Shown: one piece after another, positions 9,353-17,764 of the stretch | How the letters are laid out: each line of letters begins with the position of its first letter | How positions within the stretch are numbered: the stretch's first letter is position 1 | Made by a program: the position numbers and the translations under genes | NCBI GenBank assembly: GCA_963805295.1 | Contig: CAWDTW010000057.1 | Coordinates: 62,001-126,000 of the forward strand | DNA length: 64,000 bases | Reading direction: 5' to 3' | Source: Roseiarcus sp963805295 | Lineage (GTDB): Bacteria > Pseudomonadota > Alphaproteobacteria > Rhizobiales > Beijerinckiaceae | The notes under the pieces: generated by a model | The model's input: the letters and a program-made list of their open reading frames with translations, nothing else | Told to the model about the DNA's origin: nothing | The model's database searches: none

Positions 9353-9985
9353 ATGGGCAAGGTGCGCGTAGCGGCTTTTGGAGTGTCCATCGACGGCTTC
9401 GGGGCCGGCCCGGACCAGAGCCTGGAGCATCCGCTCGGCAAGCGGGGCGAGGAGTTGATGAATTGGTTCTACCCGACCCGGACCTTTCGATCGATGGTCG
9501 GGGAAGACGGCGGGACTGACGATCGCTTCGCCCGCGCCGCGGCGGAAGGCTTCGGCGCCTTCATCCTCGGCCGCAATATGTTCGGGCCGGCCGGCGACGA
9601 TTGGGGCGGGCCCGACTGGAAGGGCTGGTGGGGCGACAATCCGCCGTACCACGCGCCGACCTTCATCCTCACCCACCACGCCCGGGCGCCAATCGTGATG
9701 GAGGGCGGGACGACCTTCCATTTCGTCACCGACGGTATCGAGGCGGCGCTCGCCCAGGCCAAGGCCGCCGCGGGCGACCTGGACGTGAAGATCGGCGGCG
9801 GAGTTTCGACGATCCGCCAGTACCTGCTCGCAGGAGCGATCGACGAGTTGCACCTGGCGCTGTCGCCCGTCGTTCTGGGCCGTGGTGAATCCCTGTTCGC
9901 AGGCATTGACCTGCCAGGCCTTGGCTATCGGGTGACGGAGGCGGTCCCAACGGAGCTGGCGACCCACCTCGTGCTGACGCGCTGA
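9353..9985 (+). CDS. Dihydrofolate reductase/RibD C-terminal-like family protein
   Basis: 210 residues. The N-terminus VRVAAFGVSIDGFGAGPDQS and later blocks AFILGRNMFGP, PTFILTHHARAPI, VKIGGGVSTIRQYLLAGAID and ELHLALSPVVLGRGESLF are typical of the stand-alone RibD C-terminal/DHFR-like fold, which binds NADPH. Substrates of these small cytosolic proteins are mostly unknown. True folate or riboflavin reduction cannot be claimed. The divergent HxlR-type regulator suggests induction by a small molecule or redox signal. An AGACGGAGG ribosome-binding site precedes ATG 9353. Confidence 0.85.
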   Translation: MGKVRVAAFGVSIDGFGAGPDQSLEHPLGKRGEELMNWFYPTRTFRSMVGEDGGTDDRFARAAAEGFGAFILGRNMFGPAGDDWGGPDWKGWWGDNPPYHAPTFILTHHARAPIVMEGGTTFHFVTDGIEAALAQAKAAAGDLDVKIGGGVSTIRQYLLAGAIDELHLALSPVVLGRGESLFAGIDLPGLGYRVTEAVPTELATHLVLTR

Positions 9986-10086
9986 CCGTCGGGAGCGGAC
10001 CGGGCGCCTCGGCCATTTGATGGCCGAGGCGAAGCCGAAACTTGCTTCGCACGGGCAAGCGACGCTGGCTTTAGGCACGTTGCGGC

Positions 10087-10266
10087 CTACGCAGAATCTT
10101 GCCTCTGCACGGCCACTCCGAGCGTCCACTTTCGGGGCGTTGCAATGTCAAATTCAGAGGCTTTCGCGAGGTAGCGGGAGCTTATTGGCGACGCTTGTTG
10201 GGGACGCTTGGCGACTAGGAGCAGCGCGGCGAGCGCATAGAGAATGGCGATTGGTCCCAGCTTCAT
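10087..10266 (-). CDS. Possible small membrane peptide, 59 residues
   Basis: From ATG 10266 the frame reads MKLGPIAILYALAALLLVAK, a plausible single transmembrane helix with a basic C-terminal edge, followed by a short polar tail. I recognise no family. It could be the broken end of a larger gene, since the surrounding 1.8 kb holds only repeats and a regulatory site. Confidence 0.25.
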   Translation of the reverse strand: MKLGPIAILYALAALLLVAKRPQQASPISSRYLAKASEFDIATPRKWTLGVAVQRQDSA

Positions 10267-10474
10267 GTCGGCATGGGGCCGCTCGCCGCAAAGGTCCGCA
10301 ATCCATGGAATGTCCAGTTAGAGTGCAGAATTCCGGTGCCAGTGCATTCAATTCGCCCTGCGAGACCCTGGCGGCGCGCCGCATGGCAGTTGGCGCGAGC
10401 GGCCTCATTCGAGAAAAAATGCAAGCGTCACGCGATTACCGGTAAGAGGTCGTTAAACTGGTCTCCTGCGGTGA

Positions 10475-10489
10475 GAACAAACAGAGAAC
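10475..10489. promoter_or_regulatory. LexA (SOS) box, GAAC-N7-GAAC type
   Basis: GAAC-aaacaga-GAAC is the direct-repeat form of the alphaproteobacterial LexA site. About 30 bp downstream on the plus strand an ATG (10520) opens only a 32-codon frame (MIAKMSAERSLVAAAASSDE, ending CRARR). The SOS target is therefore a micro-peptide, a deleted gene, or something not recognised. Confidence 0.5.
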
Positions 10490-10771
10490 AATTTCTCGAC
10501 AAAAAGGGAAACCCGGGCTATGATTGCAAAAATGTCGGCCGAGCGGTCCCTCGTCGCGGCGGCGGCCTCGAGCGACGAGGCGACGGAACGGAGCGAAAAT
10601 TGCCGAGCGCGGCGCTAAACGCATTGACAACATTCCCTCGCGGTCAATCCGCGCGGGTCCCGGCGCGGCCGGCCAGGAAACCGCGACGGCGGCGAATGTT
10701 CAGCGCCTGCCGACCCCGCGCCGTAAGGCTGCAGGGGCGCGTTGCGGTCGCGACCGACCCGCCGGGCGCCG

Positions 10772-11029
10772 CTACGGCGTTCACACAAGTCATCGAGCCT
10801 GCAGGCGGCCGCCGGGCGCCCCCTTCTCCGCGAAGCGGGGAAGGTGTCGCCGAAGGCGACGGATGGGGTGTGGAAAGCAGGGCGCTTGGACCGCAAGTTC
10901 GCGGTAACGTTCGTGCAAGCCGTCTGGCGTCGCAGCGGCGGGCCACACCCCATCCGGCGCTTCGCGCCACCTTCCCCAGCAAGCTGGGCAAGGGGAGCCC
11001 CCGCGACTTGAGATGTGTGAATACCGTAG
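10772..11029. repeat. Large imperfect palindrome, intergenic
   Basis: The left arm starts ctacggcgttcacacaagtc and the right arm ends gacttgagatgtgtgaataccgtag. Inner parts also pair (ccttctccgcgaagcgggg, and ccccatccggcgcttcgcgc opposite cgccgaaggcgacggatgggg). The 258-bp unit could fold into a branched hairpin. Similar cores recur at 57.1, 60.2 and 62.4 kb. Confidence 0.65.
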
Positions 11030-11775
11030 GGGGCGCCACAGGGCGATCGGAGAGCGATCCGCGGCGGACAGGCCGAATGCAAGTCGCCCGGAAACCCGTA
11101 ACTGCCAAGGGGAGGCTTTGGGTGTCTGGCGTTCGACCTGACCGTCGCTCGGACGGAATTGGCCAGAGACAGCATCAATGCTCCATGATGATTGTGGATC
11201 ATCCCCGCCCCACTTACGCCCGATACGGCTCTGGCCGGGAAGAGGGGCAATGAATTTTTTTCTTGGCCCGGGTGACCGCGCAAACCATTGATAAGGCTCG
11301 AGTTCGCCGAAAGAAAGTGAAGGAAATTGAAGGAAATTGAAGGGGCTTTGGGGGCTTGTTTGGCTTCAATCTGCGCCAAGCCGCGCATGTGTTGCGTCTT
11401 TTGAAACGCCGGACGCCAAAGGGCAGGCCGATGCTTTGCCCGGCGCGTTGGCGCGCCGGAGCCGGCGAGCGCGCTTGGAGCCTCCCTCCGCTCGGGGCAG
11501 GCTCTTCGAGACGCCCCGCCGATCAAGCCCCGGCTTCGCGCGCTCATCGAGCGTGAGGCGCCGGGGGAGGAACCGGCCCGCCTTGGGAGTTACGGTCGCC
11601 CGGAAATGGCGCCGCAAAGGATTGAGAAGATTGAATCCGCGCCCGGAAATGGCGTCCTGCGCGGGATCGTTCGAAGTCTCGGCTCGGCGGGCCGGCGACG
11701 CTGGCTCCTTGCGGGTTCCGCCGACCTTGATAGTCTCAGGCGCGCCCTCCGGCGCTCCTGATTTGAGCCCCCGCC
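11030..11775. other. Intergenic stretch without a supported gene
   Basis: Contains a short direct repeat (gaaggaaattgaaggaaattgaa near 11320) and a segment ggaaatggcgccgcaa (about 11603) that recurs at the very end of the window beside composite repeat copy 2. I see no credible coding frame. Confidence 0.5.
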
Positions 11776-12537
11776 ATGTCCTTCGCCCGCTATCCCTCAC
11801 TGCTCGACCGCGTCGTCTTCATCACCGGCGGAGGGTCGGGGATTGGCGCGGCGATGGTGGAGGCCTTTGTCGCCCAGAAAGCCAACGTCGCCTTCGTCGA
11901 CATCCAGACCGAGCCGTCCAAGGCGCTGGCGGCAAAACTCGGCGCCTCCGGCCCCGCGCCCCTGTTCATCAAATGCGATCTTGCCGACATCGCCGCGCTC
12001 GAAGCGGCGATGGAGGAAGTTCACCAGCGGCTCGGACCGATCGGGGTCCTCATCAACAACGCCGCGAACGACCAGCGCGAGGACGCCGAAGAGGTCAGCG
12101 AGGAGGACTGGGACCAGGCGATGGCGCTCAACGTCAAGCACCAGTTCTTCGCCGCCCAGATCGCGCGCCGCTCGATGCGCGAACTCGGCGGCGGGGCGAT
12201 CGTCAACTTCTCTTCGACCGCCTGGATGCTCGGGATTTCGCGCCTCTCGCTCTATTCGGCCGCCAAGGCCGCCGTCGTCGGCCTCACCAAGAGTTTGGCG
12301 CGCGAATTCGGCCCCGACAACATTCGCGTCAACGCCATCGCGCCCGGCGCGGTCCCGACCGAGCGCCAGCGGCGTCTGTGGCTCAGCGAGCAGGACATCG
12401 CCGATTTCCGCGCCCGCCAATGCCTAAACAACAGCCTTACGGCGGAAGACGTGGCGCGCCTGGCGCTGTTCCTTTCCGCCGACGACAGCGCGATGATCAC
12501 AAAGCAGTGCTTCCTCGTCGACGCCGGCTTGCGCTGA
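11776..12537 (+). CDS. Short-chain dehydrogenase/reductase (SDR)
   Basis: 253 residues, classical SDR size. The Rossmann start VVFITGGGSGIGAAMVEAF carries the TGxxxGxG dinucleotide motif. INNAA marks the stabilising strand, and FSSTAWM with YSAAKAAVVGLTKSLA supplies the catalytic Ser, Tyr and Lys. An acidic residue at the end of strand 2 (FVDIQ) suggests preference for NAD. The product would be a soluble alcohol or sugar oxidoreductase. The substrate cannot be deduced. Confidence 0.85.
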   Translation: MSFARYPSLLDRVVFITGGGSGIGAAMVEAFVAQKANVAFVDIQTEPSKALAAKLGASGPAPLFIKCDLADIAALEAAMEEVHQRLGPIGVLINNAANDQREDAEEVSEEDWDQAMALNVKHQFFAAQIARRSMRELGGGAIVNFSSTAWMLGISRLSLYSAAKAAVVGLTKSLAREFGPDNIRVNAIAPGAVPTERQRRLWLSEQDIADFRARQCLNNSLTAEDVARLALFLSADDSAMITKQCFLVDAGLR

Positions 12538-12654
12538 GCCGGCGTCGACCAAGACAGGCCGGAAAAGGGGCTTGATCGGACGCGGGGACGGGCGCATCCT
12601 TTTCGTTCCGCGGCGGCCACGCATAATAAGGCCGCCCGAAAAGGGAGAGTCGGA

Positions 12655-13086
12655 ATGACAGTTGCGCGCATTCTCGCCGAAAAGGGGCGCGAGGTTATCA
12701 CGACCCAGCCGCATCGCACCCTCAAGGAGGTCGTCGATCTGCTCGCCGCCAGGGGCGTCGGCGCGGTCGTCGTCGCCGACGCCTCGATGAGCGTTCTCGG
12801 CATCCTTTCCGAGCGCGACGTGGTCCGCGCGATCGCCCAACACGGCGCCGGCGCGCTCGAAGATCCGGTGTCGCGCCACATGACGCCGAAGGTGACGACC
12901 GTCACGCGTCAAGACACGATCGATCACCTCATGCAGACGATGACCGAAGGCCGCTTCCGCCATCTGCCCGTCGTCGAGGACGGACGGCTCATCGGCATCG
13001 TGTCGATCGGCGACGTGGTCAAACGCCACGTCAGCGCACTCGACAACGAACGGCAGGCCCTGCGCGAGTATATCGCGACGCCTTGA
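12655..13086 (+). CDS. CBS-domain protein
   Basis: 143 residues made of two tandem CBS motifs (about 8-60 and 75-130). Signature pieces are GVGAVVVAD, VLGILSERDVVRAI, RFRHLPVVEDGRLIGIVSIG and DVV. Such stand-alone pairs bind adenosine nucleotides and act as energy sensors or regulatory subunits. The ATG at 12655 has GGGAGA upstream. The neighbouring SDR and patatin genes give no clear functional link. Confidence 0.9.
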   Translation: MTVARILAEKGREVITTQPHRTLKEVVDLLAARGVGAVVVADASMSVLGILSERDVVRAIAQHGAGALEDPVSRHMTPKVTTVTRQDTIDHLMQTMTEGRFRHLPVVEDGRLIGIVSIGDVVKRHVSALDNERQALREYIATP

Positions 13087-13106
13087 TCGCGAGCGGCCCC
13101 GCCCGT

Positions 13107-14105
13107 TCACTCGTCCGCGGACTCGGCGCGCGGCTGCTCGATGTTCTCTGCGATTTCGGCGGCCGCCTTGCGGATCGCGTCGCGTCCGATCGCGATCAGT
13201 TCGTCGGCGCGGTGAAACTCGAACATGCCGATCTGGCCGACCTTGACCTGCACCAGCGCGTCGGGCGGATCGCCCGCGAGCCGCGAGCGCATGATCCGGT
13301 CCTGGAGGATGTCGAATGCGTTGACCATCACGGTCATGAGGCCGGGCGGCGCGGCGTCGGGCTCGGTCGGCGATCGGGGAGGCCCGCCCCTCCACCACCG
13401 CGCGATGACGCCGCTTCTGTCGTTGGCTGGCTCGTCGAGGGCGGGCGGCGGCTCGAGGTGGCCGAAAGGATCCTGAATCGCCGTGCCGCGGCCAACGCCG
13501 TCGCTCGAGATGTTGAGCGCGATGACCCGCTCGGCGCCGAGCGCGCGGGCGACGCTGACCGGCACCGGATTGACGATCGCGCCGTCGAACATCCAGCGGC
13601 CCTCGACCCGGACCGGTTCGAACACGCCCGGCAGCGCATAGGATGCGCGGATCGCCTCGACCAGCGCGCCTCGTTGAAGCCAGATCTCGTGGCCGCCGCC
13701 GATTTCGGTCGCGACCCCGGCGAAGCGGATCGGCAGATCTTCGATCCGGATTCCGCCGAGCTCCATCTCGAGCTTGGCGCGCAGACGTTCGCCGCCGATA
13801 AGGCCGCCGCCGGCGAAGGAAAAATCGATGAGGCCGAACACGCGCCGCCGGGTCAGCGAGCGGGCGAACGCCTCGAGCATGGCGAGCTTGCCGGCGGCGT
13901 AGCAACCGCCGACCAGCGAACCGATCGACGAGCCGACGATCACCTCGGGCTTGATTCCCAGCGCGTTCAGCTCCTGCAGCGCACCGATATGGGCCCAGCC
14001 GCGCGCCGCCCCCGCTCCGAGCACGACGCCGATCTTCGCCGGACGAACGCGTCCCCCGGCCGGACCGGGATCAGAATCGCCTCTCCAATAGGGCGCCCAG
14101 AACAT
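13107..14105 (-). CDS. Patatin-like phospholipase (RssA/YchK-like)
   Basis: 332 residues. The oxyanion-hole loop GAGAARGWAHIGAL, the nucleophile elbow VGSSIGSLVGG (GxSxG serine) and the catalytic aspartate in MFDGAIVNPVPV are all present. The domain spans roughly residues 25-215, and the C-terminal third is polar and less conserved. Members hydrolyse acyl esters of phospholipids, usually in the cytoplasm or at the inner membrane. There is no signal peptide. No operon partner is evident. Confidence 0.85.
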   Translation of the reverse strand: MFWAPYWRGDSDPGPAGGRVRPAKIGVVLGAGAARGWAHIGALQELNALGIKPEVIVGSSIGSLVGGCYAAGKLAMLEAFARSLTRRRVFGLIDFSFAGGGLIGGERLRAKLEMELGGIRIEDLPIRFAGVATEIGGGHEIWLQRGALVEAIRASYALPGVFEPVRVEGRWMFDGAIVNPVPVSVARALGAERVIALNISSDGVGRGTAIQDPFGHLEPPPALDEPANDRSGVIARWWRGGPPRSPTEPDAAPPGLMTVMVNAFDILQDRIMRSRLAGDPPDALVQVKVGQIGMFEFHRADELIAIGRDAIRKAAAEIAENIEQPRAESADE

Positions 14106-14228
14106 TGCGACCCTCTAAATCTGCCGTCGTTGGTAAGCGTAACGCTGAAACATTAATCCCAGGCGCTCAATCGCGCCAGAAAATTAGCGTTTACGGATAG
14201 TTCAGAATGCGTGAACGGGTTCGCCCCG

Positions 14229-14633
14229 TCAGCCACCCGCCTTCGCCGGCTCGACGAACGCGAGCCGCGGTTCTGCGGCGTCGGTCTCGACCCGGCGGTA
14301 GAAGCAGGTGCGGCGGCCGGTGTGGCAGGCGCCGCCGTCGCCGGCGACCTCGACGAAGGCGAGAAAGGCGTCCTGGTCGCAGTCGACTCGCATCTCGACG
14401 AGCCGCTGGATCTGCCCTGACGTGTCGCCCTTGCGCCACAAGGCGCCGCGCGAGCGCGACCAGTAGTGGACGACACCGGTCTTGAGCGTCGCCTGGAGCG
14501 CGGCCTCGTTCATATGCGCGACCATCAGCACGTCGCCGCGACCCGCGTCGATCGCGACGCAGGTGGCGAGCCCGTCCGCGCCGAATTTCGGTCGGAACGC
14601 CAGGCCCTCTTCGCGGTCCGAGGTCCCGCCCAT
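14229..14633 (-). CDS. hisI: Phosphoribosyl-AMP cyclohydrolase
   Basis: 134 residues. Histidine biosynthesis step 3, opening the purine ring of PR-AMP. Diagnostic blocks are VLMVAHMNEAALQATL, YWSRSRGALWRKGDTSGQ, DCDQDAFLAFVE and ACHTGRRTCFYR, where the cysteines are zinc ligands. It lacks the HisE pyrophosphohydrolase domain, as usual in alphaproteobacteria. It begins 2 bp after the folE stop, so the two are probably co-transcribed. Confidence 0.95.
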   Translation of the reverse strand: MGGTSDREEGLAFRPKFGADGLATCVAIDAGRGDVLMVAHMNEAALQATLKTGVVHYWSRSRGALWRKGDTSGQIQRLVEMRVDCDQDAFLAFVEVAGDGGACHTGRRTCFYRRVETDAAEPRLAFVEPAKAGG

Positions 14634-14635
14634 GG

Positions 14636-15265
14636 TCAGCGGGCGCCGCGCAGGAGATTGAAGAAGCGCGTCTGCTCGTTCGGATCGTCGCGGAAGACGC
14701 CGCTGAACTGGGTCGTGACGGTGGAGGCGCCCTGTTTGCGCACGCCGCGCATCGCCATGCACGTATGCTCGGCCTCGAGCATCACCGCGACGCCGCGGGC
14801 GTCGAGCGAAGCGTCGATCGCCGCGATGATCTGCGCCGAAAGCGCCTCCTGCGTCTGCAGCCGGCGGGCGAACGCATCGACGATGCGCGCGAGCTTCGAC
14901 AGCCCGACCACGCCGCTGCGCGGATAGTAGGCGATATGAGCCTTGCCGAAGAACGGCGCGATGTGGTGCTCGCAATGCGAAACGAAACTGATGTCGCGCA
15001 CCATGACGGGGTCCTTGTAGCCCGCAACGTCATGGAACACGCGCTTCAGTGGCTTGCTCGGGTCTTCGCGGTAGCCGGAAAACAATTCCTCGTAGGCCTT
15101 GGCGACGCGTCGCGGCGTATCGACGAGGCCCTCCCGGTCCGGGTCGTCGCCCGCCCAGGCGATAAGCGTGCGCACGGCCGCCTCCGCCTCCTCGCGGCTT
15201 GGCCGCGGCGCGGCGCGCTTGGCGACCGGGACCAGGGCCGGCTTCAGTTTCACGACGTCGTCCAT
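14636..15265 (-). CDS. folE: GTP cyclohydrolase I
   Basis: 209 residues. It converts GTP to dihydroneopterin triphosphate, the first step to folate. SHCEHHIAPFFGKAHIAYYP carries the zinc Cys and catalytic His residues, and EAEHTCMAMRGVRKQGA the third zinc ligand. The N-terminal 30 residues are family-variable. It heads a two-gene unit with hisI. Both products act on purine nucleotides, and this pairing is common in Hyphomicrobiales. Confidence 0.95.
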   Translation of the reverse strand: MDDVVKLKPALVPVAKRAAPRPSREEAEAAVRTLIAWAGDDPDREGLVDTPRRVAKAYEELFSGYREDPSKPLKRVFHDVAGYKDPVMVRDISFVSHCEHHIAPFFGKAHIAYYPRSGVVGLSKLARIVDAFARRLQTQEALSAQIIAAIDASLDARGVAVMLEAEHTCMAMRGVRKQGASTVTTQFSGVFRDDPNEQTRFFNLLRGAR

Positions 15266-15391
15266 GAATGTCCCTCGTCGGCGGCGGGCCTCTCGTCCCG
15301 CGCCCTGTCCAAGGCTCGATTTCGGCTTTCCGCGCTCCTATATAGGAAACGGGCGGGGTCGCGCCAGCCTGTGGGCCGGGTCGACGATTGG

Positions 15392-15847
15392 ATGCTTGAC
15401 GAAATTTACAATCGGCGCGTGCTGGAGCTGGCGGCGGATATTCCGCGGCTGGGGCGGCTGCCCGCGCCCGACGCTACCGCCAAGGCGCATTCGCGCCTCT
15501 GCGGCTCGACGGTCACCGTCGACCTTATGGTCAAGGAGGGACGGGTCGTCGATTTCGCTCACGACGTCAGGGCCTGCGCGCTCGGCCAGGCGTCGTCCTC
15601 GCTGATGGCGCGCCATGTGATCGGCGCGACGGCCGACGAACTTTTCGCCCTGCGCGAGACGATGACGAAAATGCTGAAGGCGAACGGGCCCCCGCCGGAC
15701 GGCAAATGGGCCGATTTCGCGGTGCTGGAGCCGGTGCGCTCCTATAAGGCCCGCCACGCCTCGACGCTCCTGACGTTCGACGCGGTCGCCGACGCGCTCG
15801 GCCAGATCGCGGAGAAGGAGTCCGCGGCGATGGCGCGGACGTCATGA
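15392..15847 (+). CDS. IscU/NifU-N-like iron-sulfur scaffold family protein
   Basis: 151 residues from ATG 15392. The start MLDEIYNRRVLELAADIP, the cysteine in HSRLCGSTVTVDLMV, and DVRACALGQASSSLMARH match the NifU N-terminal/IscU-like scaffold fold, with cysteines at the expected places but with divergent spacing. Such proteins assemble or hold Fe-S clusters. This divergent alphaproteobacterial form is usually only annotated as scaffold-like. The stop overlaps the yidD start (ATGA), which suggests coupling. Confidence 0.75.
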   Translation: MLDEIYNRRVLELAADIPRLGRLPAPDATAKAHSRLCGSTVTVDLMVKEGRVVDFAHDVRACALGQASSSLMARHVIGATADELFALRETMTKMLKANGPPPDGKWADFAVLEPVRSYKARHASTLLTFDAVADALGQIAEKESAAMARTS

Positions 15848-16143
15848 GCGCGCTCGCCCTTGCGCCGCGCCGCGCCGCGCACGCGCTGATCCGGTTCTAC
15901 CAGCTGACGCTGTCGAGCGTATTCGGCCGGCAATGCCGCTACCTGCCGAGCTGCTCGGCCTATACCGACGAGGCGATCCAGCGCCACGGTTTGTGGGCGG
16001 GCTCGTGGATGGGCGCGGCGCGCATTTGCCGCTGCCATCCCTGGGGCGGCTCGGGCTACGATCCGCCGCCCGAGACAATTCCGGGCGGCGCCTCCTGGGC
16101 GCGGCCATGGCGCTACGGGCGCTGGCGCTACCGCTGCGACTGA
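15844..16143 (+). CDS. yidD: Membrane protein insertion efficiency factor YidD
   Basis: 99 residues. The signature YQLTLSSVFGRQCRYLPSCS, AYTDEAIQRHG and RICRCHPWGGSGYDPPP is diagnostic. YidD is a small inner-membrane-associated protein that helps YidC insert proteins. It is usually next to rnpA/yidC, but in many alphaproteobacteria it sits beside an IscU-like gene as here. The four-base overlap with the upstream gene supports an operon. Confidence 0.92.
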   Translation: MSALALAPRRAAHALIRFYQLTLSSVFGRQCRYLPSCSAYTDEAIQRHGLWAGSWMGAARICRCHPWGGSGYDPPPETIPGGASWARPWRYGRWRYRCD

Positions 16144-16219
16144 ACGCGGCTTGCCTCGGCCGCCCCCGGCCTTTATGGACGGGCGGCATTCCGACCAGAG
16201 CCCCGAGAGATTTCCCAGC

Positions 16220-16711
16220 ATGGCCGAGCCGCGCCGCGCCGCAGCCAGACCCGCGCCCCGGATCGAGGGCGGCCGCTTCCTCATTGTCGAGGCGCGCTTC
16301 TACGAGGCGATCGGCGACGACCTGCTCGCGGGCGCGAGGCGGGCGCTCGAAGCCGCCGGCGCGATCCACGACGTCGTGAGCGTCGACGGGGCGCTGGAGA
16401 TTCCCGCCGGCATGGCGATCGCGCTCGACGCGGCCGAATCGGCGGGCCGGCCCTACGACGGCGCGGTCGCGCTCGGCTGCGTCGTGCGCGGCGAGACCTT
16501 CCATTTCGAGATCGTGGCCGGCAAGTCGTCGCGCGCGCTGATGGATATGTCGGTCGGGCGCAAGCTTGCGCTCGGCAACGGAATTCTCACGACCGAGACC
16601 ATCGCGCAGGCCGAAGAGCGCGCCGACCCCGAGCGCGGCGACAAGGGCGGCGACGCCGCGCGCGCAGCCATGAGCCTCGCGCTCCTCAAACGCCGGATCG
16701 GCGTGCGATGA
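16220..16711 (+). CDS. ribH: 6,7-dimethyl-8-ribityllumazine synthase
   Basis: 163 residues from ATG 16220. An upstream in-frame ATG would add a non-conserved extension. It condenses an aminopyrimidine with dihydroxybutanone phosphate in riboflavin synthesis. Conserved blocks are IVEARFYEAIGDDLLAGA, VDGALEIPAG, VALGCVVRGETFHFE (with the catalytic His) and GNGILTTETIAQAEERAD. It overlaps nusB by ATGA, the standard ribH-nusB arrangement. Confidence 0.95.
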   Translation: MAEPRRAAARPAPRIEGGRFLIVEARFYEAIGDDLLAGARRALEAAGAIHDVVSVDGALEIPAGMAIALDAAESAGRPYDGAVALGCVVRGETFHFEIVAGKSSRALMDMSVGRKLALGNGILTTETIAQAEERADPERGDKGGDAARAAMSLALLKRRIGVR

Positions 16712-17178
16712 AGATGAAGAAGTCCGATCTTCGGTCCGCTGCGCGCCTCGCCGCCTCGCAGGCGCTCTATCAGATGGAAGTGGCGGAGAAGGGGCTCAAC
16801 GACATTCTCGCGGAATTCGAGGCGCACTGGATCGGCCAGGAGATCGAGGGGGACGCTTATAACCCTGCGGAGCTGGCTTTTTTCCGTGACGTGGTTTCGG
16901 GCGTGTTACGCGAGCAGGTTCCGATCGACCGCGGCCTCGACGACGCGCTCTCCAAGGGCTGGCCGCTGCGTCGAGTCGAGGCGCTGATGCGGGCGATCAT
17001 GCGCGCGGCCTTTTACGAGCTGCGCGGCCGCCCGGAAGTGCCCGCGCGCGTGGTGGTGACCGAATACGTCGACGTCGCCGCGGCGTTCTTCGGTCCCGAC
17101 GAATGCGGCATGATCAACGCGGTGCTCGACACGCTCGCGCGCCAGACCCGCCCCGCGGAATTCGCCGCCGGCCGATAG
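16708..17178 (+). CDS. nusB: Transcription antitermination factor NusB
   Basis: 156 residues, all-helical NusB fold: RLAASQALYQMEVAEKGL, DRGLDDALSKGWPLRRVEAL, MRAAFYELRGRPEVPARVVV and TEYVDVAAAFFGPDECGMIN. It binds boxA RNA with S10 in rRNA antitermination complexes. Translation is coupled to ribH. The following 190 bp carry no gene and may hold the promoter of the next gene. Confidence 0.95.
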   Translation: MKMKKSDLRSAARLAASQALYQMEVAEKGLNDILAEFEAHWIGQEIEGDAYNPAELAFFRDVVSGVLREQVPIDRGLDDALSKGWPLRRVEALMRAIMRAAFYELRGRPEVPARVVVTEYVDVAAAFFGPDECGMINAVLDTLARQTRPAEFAAGR

Positions 17179-17370
17179 AATAACTGGCGTCGGACGCCGA
17201 CAAGTCTTCCGCGACGTCAGGTCCAAAGGCAATTTTGTTACGCGTTTCTAGCGGACAAACTGTTGCGCCTTTTCACATTGTGTTAACCATGACAAATCAG
17301 AGTGAGGGACGACTCGCTTTTGCATAACCGCTGGATTCGCGTCGGGTAACAACCGCAAGGGATCGCCGCC

Positions 17371-17760
17371 ATGCCGACGACCGACCCGTCCGAGGGCTTC
17401 TACGGTTTGCAGCAATGGTCCGAGCCGCTCATATTCGACCGGCTCCATTCCGCCTATTCGAAGCTTCTTTGCGACGATGGGCTGGCGCGCCGACTGACGC
17501 GCTTGCACGCCCGGGTATGGCGGGCGCTCATCAACGGCGACATGACCGGCTTCGGCGCCCAGCGCGAGACGCTGGTTTCCGCGCTCGAACATTGCAGCCT
17601 CACGCTCGATCATCTGGTGGTAGTCGACGGCGAGATCATGGTCGAACTGCTCGACGTCGTCATCAGCCGCTACAACCGCTCGCACCGCACCGCCAGGGCC
17701 TATCATCTCGCCCTGATCGAGCTCGCCGGACGGCTCGCTCCGGGACGTGCGGCGGCATGA
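17371..17760 (+). CDS. Uncharacterised helical protein, 129 residues
   Basis: I do not recognise the family. The sequence is predicted helical (RLTRLHARVWRALINGDM, LVVVDGEIMVELLDVVISRY) with no membrane segment, signal or cysteine motif. Codon use and composition match the neighbours. It converges with the NUDIX gene, and the two stops are 5 bp apart. A GCAAGGGAT ribosome-binding site precedes the ATG. Confidence 0.65.
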   Translation: MPTTDPSEGFYGLQQWSEPLIFDRLHSAYSKLLCDDGLARRLTRLHARVWRALINGDMTGFGAQRETLVSALEHCSLTLDHLVVVDGEIMVELLDVVISRYNRSHRTARAYHLALIELAGRLAPGRAAA

Positions 17761-17764
17761 GCTC

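Noticed and set aside
10436..11253. Several overlapping long frames between 10.3 and 11.5 kb
   Set aside because: They cross palindromic repeats, have low-complexity Arg/Pro/Ala content, and none resembles a family.
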